Positions 5,959 through 13,264 of a stretch of DNA of 13,264 nt are shown here, piece by piece; position 1 is the first letter of the stretch; every line of letters starts with the position of its first letter. The notes beneath the pieces were generated by a model, which saw only the letters and a program-made list of their open reading frames with translations, was not told where the DNA came from and did not search any database. Source of the DNA: Alphaproteobacteria bacterium. GTDB lineage: Bacteria > Pseudomonadota > Alphaproteobacteria > Sphingomonadales > Sphingomonadaceae. Where the stretch lies: assembly GCA_020249025.1 (NCBI GenBank), contig JADCGM010000353.1, positions 1 through 13,264 of the forward strand, read 5' to 3'. Position numbers and translations under genes: made by a program.

Positions 5959-8196
5959 ATGCACGCGCCCGCCCCCAAGCCGCCCCGCACCACCCGCCGC
6001 AAGTTCCTTATCGGCGCCGGGGCCACCGTCGGCCTTCTCATCGGCTATGCGGTATGGCCGCGGCGAGTGCCGCTCAACCTGACGGCCAAGCCCGGCGAGA
6101 CCATCGTCAACGGCTGGGTGAAGATCGGCACCGACGGGGTGGTGACGGTCGTGGTGCCGCAGGCGGAGATGGGGCAGGGGATCTATACGTCGCTGCCGCA
6201 GCTGCTCGCCGACGAGCTTGGCGCGGACTGGCGGACGGTCGCGGTCGAGCCGGCGCCGCTGCACCCGCTCTACGTCAACCGCGCGATGATCGAAGGGATC
6301 GAGGGCGGGGTGCCGTCGCCCTTCAAGGGCATCGCGACCTGGACCGCGACGCAGGTGGTCGAGCGGCTGAACCTGCAGCTCACCGGCGGTTCGACCTCGA
6401 TCATCTCCTATGACGACACGCTGCGCATCGCCGGCGCGCAGGCGCGCGAACTGCTGTGCAAGGCGGCGGCGCGCAAGTGGGACGTCGACTGGGAGGAATG
6501 CGACACCCAGGGCGGCTTCGTTCTCCACAAGGCCAACCGCATCGCCTTTGCCGACATCGCGGCGGCGGCAGGCGAGGAGGAGCCGTCGGAGACGCCGAAG
6601 CTGCGCTCGACGCCGCGGCTGATCGGCAAGGCGATGCCCCGGCTCGACATTCCGGCCAAGACCGACGGCACGGCGCGCTTCGGCGTCGACGTGCGGTTGC
6701 CGGGGATGGTCTATGCGGCGGTGAAGGCCGGGCCGGTCGATGGGGCGGCGCTGAAATCGGTCGACGACAAGGCGGCGAAGGCGCGCCCCGGCGTCGTCGG
6801 CGTGGTCCGCGGCGACAATTGGGTGGCGGCGGTCGCCGACACCTGGTGGGGCGCGAAGACCGCGCTCGATACGGTCAATGCGACCTGGGAGACGGCGGCG
6901 AAGCCTGCGGGTCCGTGGATGGACAAGGCGCTGACCGATGCGCTGTCGAGCGAGGACGCCAAGGCCTATGCCGACGAGGGCGATGTCGAGGCCGCGCTCA
7001 CCGGCGCGGGCGTCGTTCAGGCGACCTATGGCGTGCCGTTCCTCGCGCATGCGGCGCTGGAGCCGATGAACGCGACGGTGCGGATCACCGACGGCCGCGT
7101 CGAGGTCTGGGCGCCGACGCAGTCGCAGACGCTCACCAACTGGGCGGTGGCGCGCGCGCTCGATATCGACGGCGAGGCGATCACGATCTTCCCGACGCTT
7201 CTGGGCGGCGGCTTCGGGCGCAAGGCGGAGACCGATGCGACCATGCAGGCAGCGCTCATCGCCAAGGAGATCGGGCGGCCGGTCCAGCTGATCTGGAGCC
7301 GCGAAGAGGATACGCATCAGGACAAGTTCCGCCCGGCGGCGAAGGCGCGCTTCCGCGCCAAGCTCGGCGCCGACAAGCGCATCGAGGCGCTCGATGCGGT
7401 GGTCGCGGTGCCGGATGTCGGTGCGAGCTTCTTCGGGCGCAACGCCCCGGCGCTGGCGGGGGATCAGGGCACCAGCGGGCAGGCGGTCGGCGGACTGGCG
7501 AGCACGCCCTATGCCATCCCCAACCTGCGCGTATCGCACGCCTTTACCGACCTGCCGGTGCCGGTCGGCTTCTGGCGCTCGGTCGAGCACAGCTACACCG
7601 GCTTCTTCATGGAAAGCTTCATCGACGAGATGGCGCAGGCCGCCGGGGTCGATCCGCTGACCTTCCGCCTGCGCATGCTCGCCGACAAGCCGCGCCATGC
7701 CGAGGTGCTGAAGATCGCCGCCTCGGCCGCCGGCTTCATGGCCGGGCCGGGCGACGGCGTGGCGCGCGGCATCGCGATGCACGAGAGCTTCGGGTCGATC
7801 GTGGCGCAGGTCGCCGAGATCGAGATCGATGCCGAGAAGGGCCTGCGCGTCACCCGCGTCACCTGCGCGGTCGACTGCGGGCGCATCGTCAACCCGGGCA
7901 TCATCCGCCAGCAGATCGAGGGCGGCATCATCTTCGGCCTGTCGGCGGCGCTGCACGAGGCGATCACCTTCGAGAACGGCCGCGCGGTGCAGGGCAATTT
8001 CGGCGAGTTCCCGCTGCTCACCCTCGCCGAGACGCCGGAGATCGAGACGATCATCGTCGAGTCGACCGAAAAGCCGGGCGGCATCGGCGAACCCGGCACC
8101 CCACCGATCGCGGCCGCCGTCGCCAATGCGGTGTTCGCGGCCACCGGCGTCCGCGTGCGCGACCTGCCGTTCGCGGGCAAGAAGATCACGGCTTGA
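5959..8196 (+). CDS. Molybdopterin-dependent oxidoreductase large subunit, isoquinoline 1-oxidoreductase beta (IorB) type (745 aa)
   Basis: Xanthine dehydrogenase/aldehyde oxidase superfamily large subunit, which binds molybdenum cofactor and hydroxylates N-heterocycles or oxidises aldehydes; the substrate here is unknown. A twin-arginine signal, TTRRKFLIGAG (11-21), before a hydrophobic segment indicates Tat export to the periplasm, usual in this subfamily. Family hallmarks are MGQGIYTSLPQLLADELGADW (71-91, in part), LLGGGFGRKAE (414-424), PVGFWRSVEHS (535-545), AVDCGRIVNPG (637-647) and the catalytic-glutamate motif GGIGEPGTPP with E711. Length fits the family (~720-760). I chose ATG 5959; 51 extra upstream codons lack protein character and would bury the signal peptide. 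The usual [2Fe-2S] small subunit is not adjacent, so it is encoded elsewhere or absent. Confidence 0.9.
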   Translation: MHAPAPKPPRTTRRKFLIGAGATVGLLIGYAVWPRRVPLNLTAKPGETIVNGWVKIGTDGVVTVVVPQAEMGQGIYTSLPQLLADELGADWRTVAVEPAPLHPLYVNRAMIEGIEGGVPSPFKGIATWTATQVVERLNLQLTGGSTSIISYDDTLRIAGAQARELLCKAAARKWDVDWEECDTQGGFVLHKANRIAFADIAAAAGEEEPSETPKLRSTPRLIGKAMPRLDIPAKTDGTARFGVDVRLPGMVYAAVKAGPVDGAALKSVDDKAAKARPGVVGVVRGDNWVAAVADTWWGAKTALDTVNATWETAAKPAGPWMDKALTDALSSEDAKAYADEGDVEAALTGAGVVQATYGVPFLAHAALEPMNATVRITDGRVEVWAPTQSQTLTNWAVARALDIDGEAITIFPTLLGGGFGRKAETDATMQAALIAKEIGRPVQLIWSREEDTHQDKFRPAAKARFRAKLGADKRIEALDAVVAVPDVGASFFGRNAPALAGDQGTSGQAVGGLASTPYAIPNLRVSHAFTDLPVPVGFWRSVEHSYTGFFMESFIDEMAQAAGVDPLTFRLRMLADKPRHAEVLKIAASAAGFMAGPGDGVARGIAMHESFGSIVAQVAEIEIDAEKGLRVTRVTCAVDCGRIVNPGIIRQQIEGGIIFGLSAALHEAITFENGRAVQGNFGEFPLLTLAETPEIETIIVESTEKPGGIGEPGTPPIAAAVANAVFAATGVRVRDLPFAGKKITA

Positions 8197-8220
8197 GCCG
8201 GCCCGCGAACGGCGGCCGAC

Positions 8221-8248
8221 GCGCCGCTGGACCGCGGGGCGATTTTTT
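8221..8248 (+). terminator. Probable terminator after the oxidoreductase gene
   Basis: GCGCCGC (8221-8227), loop TGGACC, then GCGGGGC (8234-8240) form a 7 bp stem with one mismatch, followed by GATTTTTT. Position and T-run fit an intrinsic terminator. The guaA start lies only 14 bases further, so the guaA promoter must overlap it. Confidence 0.55.
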
Positions 8249-8261
8249 GCTCTAGGGCCGC
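8249..8261 (+). promoter_or_regulatory. -10-like motif and guaA start region
   Basis: GCTCTAGGGCCGC directly precedes the guaA ATG. It resembles the spacing before the 5959 start (TAATCT then GGCCGCC), a -10-like box about 6-7 bases before ATG that is suggestive of a very short leader. The AGGG at 8254-8257 could instead be a weak ribosome binding site. Confidence 0.3.
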
Positions 8262-9821
<1,560 letters not shown>

Positions 9822-9835
9822 TTTTTGCCCATCCG

Positions 9836-9855
9836 GGCGTATCCAAGAATACGCC
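9836..9855. other. Perfect inverted repeat 14 bases after guaA
   Basis: GGCGTAT (9836-9842), loop CCAAGA, then ATACGCC (9849-9855) form a perfect 7 bp stem. No T-run follows. It may be a terminator-like hairpin after guaA or a pair of integrase core-type binding sites; the sequence alone does not decide. Confidence 0.45.
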
Positions 9856-9936
9856 ACGATTCGATATAAGCGACTGAAATATATAAATAAATATCTCGGA
9901 ATCTTTCGGCATCTATCGCTGGGTTAGCCTCCGGAA

Positions 9937-10093
9937 TGACGGTATGGCTGACGGTATGGCGCATCTTGTCTCATCCGAAAATCGCATATACCGTCAGGGC
10001 TAAGAGGGCTTCTGACGGTATATTTTTTGGCGTAATGCTCTGTAAACGCATGGAAAATACCAATCAGAAGGGCCGTTTTTGGCCTGACGGTAT
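9937..10093. repeat. Array of TGACGGTAT repeats, probable integrase arm-type sites
   Basis: The 9-mer TGACGGTAT occurs at 9937-9945, 9949-9957, 10013-10021 and 10085-10093, and inverted at 9988-9996. The first two form a 12 bp tandem unit. A C usually precedes it, giving CTGACGGTAT. A sixth exact copy at 10204-10212 lies inside the integrase gene. Number, spacing, mixed orientation and location between guaA and the integrase fit arm-type sites bound by the integrase N-terminal domain. The rest of 9822-10138 holds no convincing gene. Confidence 0.7.
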
Positions 10094-10133
10094 AATTGGG
10101 CGCTCTCCGGCATATTTTGACCAATCTGGAGGG
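10091..10133 (+). promoter_or_regulatory. Integrase promoter -10 and ribosome binding site
   Basis: TATAAT at 10091-10096 is a perfect consensus -10; no good -35 is visible at the expected distance. Its first three bases are also the end of an arm-type repeat (10085-10093). GGAGGG at 10128-10133, 5 bases before ATG 10139, is a strong Shine-Dalgarno sequence and supports that start over the in-frame GTG at 10133. Confidence 0.5.
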
Positions 10134-10138
10134 TGTGG

Positions 10139-11395
10139 ATGTTGACCGACGCCGCCATTAAGGCCATGAAACCAAAAGAGAAATTATACAAGATCGTGGA
10201 CCGTGACGGTATGTATGTCGTGGTCCAGCCCTCGGGCGCGATCGTCTTCCGCCTGGACTACCGACTGAACGGCCGCCGGGAGACGTTGACGCTGGGGCGC
10301 TACGGTCCCGCTGGGCTCTCCCTGGCTCGGGCGCGTGAGAAGGTAGTCGATGCTCGACGCGCCATTTCGGAGGGCCGCTCGCCGGCGCAGGAAAAGCAGC
10401 GCGAGAAGCGTCGCCTCCAGGAGGCGAAGAGCTTTGGCCAGTTCGGTGAGCGCTGGCTTCAGGAAGCGCGAATGGCGGACAGCACGCGCGCCATGCGTCG
10501 ATCAATCTTCGAGCGCGACATTCTTCCGGCGTTTCGCAACCGGCTGCTGCCGGAGATCCTGCCGGAGGATCTGCGCGGGCTGTGTGCGAAGGTGAAGGAG
10601 CGTGGAGCTCCGGCAACGGCGGTCCACGTCAGGGACATCGTGAAGCTGGTCTTCGCCTTCGCCATTCTGCATGGCGAGAAGGTCGCTAACCCGGCCGACG
10701 AAGTTGGCCCGGCGTCGATCGCGACCTTCGTGCCGAAGGACCGATCCCTGTCTCCGGCGGAGATCCGCATCATGCTCAGCCAGATCGAGCATGTGGCGAC
10801 GCTGCCGACGATCCGGCTCGGGATAAAGCTGATCCTGCTGTCGATGGTACGAAAGAGCGAATTGCAGGACGCGGTTTGGGATGAGGTCGATTTCGAGAAC
10901 GCCGTCTGGTCGATTCCCAAGGAGCGGATGAAGCGCTCGAAAGCGCACAACGTCTATCTGTCTCAGCAGATGCTCGACATCTTCATCGCTCTCAAGACCT
11001 GCGCCGGCAATTCCAAATACGTCCTGCCGTCGCGCTACGACGCCGACGCGCCCATGTCGCGGGCGACGTTCAACCGGATCACGACGGCGGTGGTGGAGCG
11101 AGCCAAGAAGGAAGGGCTGCCGCTGGAGTCCTTTACGGTTCACGATCTCCGGCGCACCGGCTCGACCCTGTTGAACGAGTTGGGCTTCAACAGCGACTGG
11201 ATCGAGAAGTGTCTGGCGCATGAGGACGGGCGATCCTCACGGGGCATCTACAACAAGGCGGAATACGAGCATCAGCGCCGGCATATGATGCAGGAATGGT
11301 CCAACCTGGTGGACGCCTGGGTTGCCGGCCAAAAATACACGCCGACCCTCTATCCGCCGACGATGGACCTGCTTACGCCCGAGCCGGATGTTTGA
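10139..11395 (+). CDS. Tyrosine integrase, P4/DUF4102 arm-binding type (418 aa)
   Basis: Site-specific recombinase predicted to integrate and excise the element at guaA. The N-terminal ~85 residues (LTDAAIKAMKPKEKLYK, then the VFRLDYRLNGRRETLTLGRY strand region) match the DUF4102 arm-DNA-binding domain; about 98-185 is the core-binding SAM-like domain and about 203-385 the catalytic domain. Catalytic residues are visible: R238 in VRKSE, H335 and R338 in HDLRRTG, H361 in CLAHEDG and the likely nucleophile Y371 in GIYNKAEY. Length is normal and the gene is intact. ATG 10139 has a strong ribosome binding site. Its 3' end overlaps the convergent AlpA-like gene by 23 bases. Confidence 0.95.
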   Translation: MLTDAAIKAMKPKEKLYKIVDRDGMYVVVQPSGAIVFRLDYRLNGRRETLTLGRYGPAGLSLARAREKVVDARRAISEGRSPAQEKQREKRRLQEAKSFGQFGERWLQEARMADSTRAMRRSIFERDILPAFRNRLLPEILPEDLRGLCAKVKERGAPATAVHVRDIVKLVFAFAILHGEKVANPADEVGPASIATFVPKDRSLSPAEIRIMLSQIEHVATLPTIRLGIKLILLSMVRKSELQDAVWDEVDFENAVWSIPKERMKRSKAHNVYLSQQMLDIFIALKTCAGNSKYVLPSRYDADAPMSRATFNRITTAVVERAKKEGLPLESFTVHDLRRTGSTLLNELGFNSDWIEKCLAHEDGRSSRGIYNKAEYEHQRRHMMQEWSNLVDAWVAGQKYTPTLYPPTMDLLTPEPDV

Positions 11396-11657
11396 TGGGG
11401 CGGGTCTTGCGGAGCTGGACGTCCGGAATGGGCGCACGCTTCACCGCCTTGGCGCGTGAAGCTCGGCGCCGTTCTTCCAACCAGGCTTCGACCTCGGTTA
11501 GATCCCAGACCACGCAGCGGGACGTGAGATAGAAGCGCTGGGGAAATTCGCCGCGCTGTTCCATGTCATAGATCGTGGTGTCGGCGAGAGGGACCATTTC
11601 CCGGAGTTGATGCCGCCGGATGGTGCGCTTCATGGTGGGCTCGACTTGCTGCCTCAT
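11373..11657 (-). CDS. AlpA/excisionase-like DNA-binding protein (94 aa)
   Basis: Small MerR-like winged-helix regulator of the AlpA family, which in P4-type elements activates the integrase or acts in excision. The core at about residues 15-67 (LREMVPLADTTIYDMEQRG, FPQRFYLTSRCVVWDLTEV, EAWLEERRRAS) is the family pattern, with the helix-turn-helix near TTIYDMEQRGEFP. A basic tail follows. ATG 11657 has AAGGA about 7 bases upstream; the in-frame ATG 11633 lacks one. It is convergent with the integrase and overlaps its last 23 bases, so the two transcripts are complementary at their 3' ends. It may control integrase direction; this is inferred from family. Confidence 0.85.
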   Translation of the reverse strand: MRQQVEPTMKRTIRRHQLREMVPLADTTIYDMEQRGEFPQRFYLTSRCVVWDLTEVEAWLEERRRASRAKAVKRAPIPDVQLRKTRPIKHPARA

Positions 11658-11842
11658 GCCAAATTCCTTCGGTCGCCTCTCTAAGCGGATAGAAGGCGAT
11701 AGATGATGCTGAATGGAAGCTCGAATATTCGGGCGTAGCAGCGCGTCGTGCTGTGGCGTGCAAATCGGACAAGCCCGAGGAGCACGGCGACAGCATCTCT
11801 TCCTGGCAGTCGTCCAGCAACCGTCCCTGAATGCGGCTCCTG

Positions 11843-12472
11843 CTATCCTGGCGTCCTACGATACCGTCCCTTCCGCCGCGATCCGATATAGCTGATGAGG
11901 TCCGCTGCTTTGAGGATGGCGATGTCCCGGCGCGCGGTTTTCAGGCTCACCGTCCAGGCCGCCACGATCTCGTTGGCGCCGCACCGGCCGTCCGCGACTC
12001 GGTCCAGGAACCAGCGTTGTCGCTCGTTGAGTTCCGCCCGATCAGGGACATTTATAGGGTCGCGTTCAGGGACACGATCAGGGTCATTAAGTTGCGCGCC
12101 TGTTGCTGGCCTTCCGCCAGCGGCTTCGCCGGCCACATAGGCTTCCCGGGCTCTTGCGAGCGAAATGCGATCCACCGGATCTGTCAGCGGGGTTGCCGCA
12201 GGCCCTTCGATCAGGCCGAGAACGAAGGCCCTGATGACCGGCGACGAAACCACGAGACGGAGGAAATAGACCGTATCCGGCCCGTGTTGCCCTGAGAGCC
12301 AATGCTTGACGGTCCTCTCACTCGCCTCGGTCTGGCGCATGAGCTGCTTGATCGCGCGATGGCTGTCGCCATGCTCCTTGCGCAGCAGCTCCGCGATGGT
12401 CTGCGCGTAGATTTCTCGCCCCGCGAGGACGCCTGTCCATAGGGGTAATTTCCTGCCCTTTTTCGGCAACAT
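11843..12472 (-). CDS. Putative regulator with two helix-turn-helix regions (209 aa)
   Basis: Not assigned to a named family. An N-terminal helical region (about residues 20-60) includes IKQLMRQTEASERTVKHWLSG, which looks like a helix-turn-helix. A proline-rich linker (about 92-145) follows, then a C-terminal winged-helix segment, LNERQRWFLDRVADG...VSLKTARRDIAILKAADLISYIGSRRKGRY (148-204), like the DeoR-type segment in some Fic and element-borne proteins. The ATG at 12472 has GGAG about 10 bases upstream. A later start would lose only a basic leader. It is divergent from the serine recombinase across a 115 bp spacer with two inverted repeats, suggesting it controls that promoter. Function is inferred from the helix-turn-helix regions only. 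No gene is seen in the 185 bp between it and the AlpA-like gene. Confidence 0.65.
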   Translation of the reverse strand: MLPKKGRKLPLWTGVLAGREIYAQTIAELLRKEHGDSHRAIKQLMRQTEASERTVKHWLSGQHGPDTVYFLRLVVSSPVIRAFVLGLIEGPAATPLTDPVDRISLARAREAYVAGEAAGGRPATGAQLNDPDRVPERDPINVPDRAELNERQRWFLDRVADGRCGANEIVAAWTVSLKTARRDIAILKAADLISYIGSRRKGRYRRTPG

Positions 12473-12482
12473 CTTCCGTTTT

Positions 12483-12512
12483 CTCCGCAGTTACACTGGT
12501 TTCCGTGCGGAG
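12483..12512. promoter_or_regulatory. Inverted repeat in the divergent spacer (operator candidate)
   Basis: CTCCGCA (12483-12489) and TGCGGAG (12506-12512) are perfect inverted copies separated by 16 bases. They lie between the start of the regulator (12472) and the start of the recombinase (12588), where an operator controlling both would be expected. The half-site spacing fits one or two turns of DNA. Confidence 0.4.
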
Positions 12513-12535
12513 TGACGGCTGAGGCCCGTCATGCG

Positions 12536-12566
12536 CTGCGGCGGTAGGTCGCCCGGACCGCCGCAG
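12536..12566. promoter_or_regulatory. 10 bp perfect hairpin in the recombinase leader
   Basis: CTGCGGCGGT (12536-12545) and ACCGCCGCAG (12557-12566) pair perfectly around an 11-base loop, ending 8 bases before the recombinase ribosome binding site AGGAGG (12575-12580). No T-run follows, so it is not a standard terminator. It may be an operator or an mRNA structure affecting translation. Confidence 0.45.
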
Positions 12567-12587
12567 TCGATTTCAGGAGGGCGTGAT

Positions 12588-13264
12588 GTGACGAGCCGGA
12601 GACTTCACGACGACGATCGGTCCGGGCAGCCTGAACGTCCTCTTCGGGCTGCCGAATACGTCCGCATGTCGACGGACCATCAAAAATATTCGACCGAAAA
12701 CCAATCCGACGCGATCAAGCAATATGCCGAAGCTCGTGGGATAGAGATCGTCCGGACCTATGCGGACGCGGGAAAGAGCGGCCTGAAGATTGAGGGGCGC
12801 GATGCGCTCAGGCAGCTCATCGAGGACGTGCAGTCCGGGAGCACTGATTTCACATTGGTGCTGGTCTATGACGTCAGCCGTTGGGGCCGCTTTCAGGATG
12901 CCGACGAGAGCGCCTATTACGAATATATCTGCCGACGCGCCGGCATCGCCGTGGAGTATTGCGCCGAGCAATTCGACAACGATGGCAGCCCGATCTCCAC
13001 CATCGTCAAAGGCGTCAAGCGCGCGATGGCCGGCGAATACAGCCGTGAACTCTCAACCAAGGTGTTCGCGGGTCAGGGCCGGCTGATCGAGAAGGGCTAT
13101 CGTCAGGGTGGGCCGGCAGGATTCGGCCTGCGACGGACCCTAATCGACGAGCATGGCGCCACCAAGGGCCTCCTCGAACGGGGTGAACAAAAGAGCATCC
13201 AGACCGATCGGGTGATCCTAACGCTTGGCCCGGCGGATGAAGTCGATCTGGTGCGCGGCATCTA
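12588..13264 (+). CDS. Large serine recombinase, N-terminal part (partial, runs off the window)
   Basis: Open from GTG 12588 to the window end (225 codons) with no stop. The resolvase/invertase catalytic domain starts with AAEYVRMSTDHQKYSTENQ, where S28 is the predicted nucleophile; R71 (GRDALRQLI) and R98/R101 (VYDVSRWGRF) are the family arginines. GYRQGGPAGFGLRR at about 170-183 marks the start of the Recombinase (PF07508-type) domain of large serine recombinases, so the gene should extend for several hundred more residues. AGGAGG lies 7 bases upstream of the GTG; the ATG at 12586 is followed at once by TGA, and ATG 12666 would cut off the catalytic motif. It could move a second, nested element or be a cargo recombinase. 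Confidence 0.92.
   Translation, partial: MTSRRLHDDDRSGQPERPLRAAEYVRMSTDHQKYSTENQSDAIKQYAEARGIEIVRTYADAGKSGLKIEGRDALRQLIEDVQSGSTDFTLVLVYDVSRWGRFQDADESAYYEYICRRAGIAVEYCAEQFDNDGSPISTIVKGVKRAMAGEYSRELSTKVFAGQGRLIEKGYRQGGPAGFGLRRTLIDEHGATKGLLERGEQKSIQTDRVILTLGPADEVDLVRGI

Noticed and set aside
5860..7956. 698-codon - strand ORF
   Set aside because: Antisense to the oxidoreductase gene; Arg/Asp-rich with no recognisable domain.
6456..8255. 599-codon + strand ORF in another frame of the oxidoreductase gene
   Set aside because: Gly/Arg-rich shadow; the competing frame has all family motifs.
9924..10145. Small ORFs on both strands in the AT-rich spacer
   Set aside because: Their sequence is made of the TGACGGTAT repeats and they lack convincing ribosome binding sites; the spacer is better read as integrase binding sites.
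9937..10212. CRISPR array
   Set aside because: The repeat unit is only 9 bp, spacing is irregular and one copy is inverted.
12536..12566. Rho-independent terminator
   Set aside because: Perfect stem but no T-run, and it lies just before a start codon between divergent genes, so a regulatory role is more likely.

Overview
The window is GC-rich, high-GC3 DNA with alphaproteobacterial character, and a sphingomonad (Sphingomonadales) is the most likely source. The evidence is the protein style, short spacers, overlapping start/stop codons, -10-like motifs placed directly before start codons, and small interspersed repeats that begin at stop codons. This is inferred from the sequence alone; no database search was run.

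Left part (1-1530, + strand): the last codons of one gene, two hairpins, then a tight run of small hypothetical genes. Two encode small membrane proteins, one of which resembles the DUF5658 type. A 76-codon ORF follows, then a further open stretch in the same frame separated from it only by a TGA, so that locus may be broken. Middle-left (1546-5784, - strand): a HigB/HigA-type toxin-antitoxin pair lies between two similar ~62 bp repeats and has an 18 bp palindrome touching the toxin start. Next comes a three-gene MacA-ATPase-MacB-type ABC export operon in which each gene overlaps the next. Its membrane fusion protein carries an unusual ~115-residue insertion resembling a CpxP/Spy LTxxQ module.

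Middle-right (5785-9821, + strand): divergent from the exporter is a Tat-exported molybdopterin oxidoreductase large subunit (isoquinoline 1-oxidoreductase beta type) with no iron-sulfur small subunit beside it. A probable terminator follows, then guaA (GMP synthase), a core housekeeping gene.

Right part (9822-13264): composition falls sharply to AT-rich immediately after the guaA stop, and an integrated element begins. It has a 9 bp repeat, TGACGGTAT, occurring five times before a P4-type tyrosine integrase and once inside it. These look like integrase arm sites, and one overlaps the integrase -10 box. After the integrase come a convergent AlpA/excisionase-like gene, an unrecognised regulator with two predicted helix-turn-helix regions, and, divergent from it across a spacer with two perfect inverted repeats, the first 225 codons of a large serine recombinase that runs off the window. 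The far end of the element and its cargo are not in view.

The most noteworthy points are the integrase arm-site array at guaA, the toxin-antitoxin cassette between repeats, and the Spy-like insertion in the MacA homologue. I saw no rRNA, tRNA or CRISPR array, and no clearly new defence system in the visible part.
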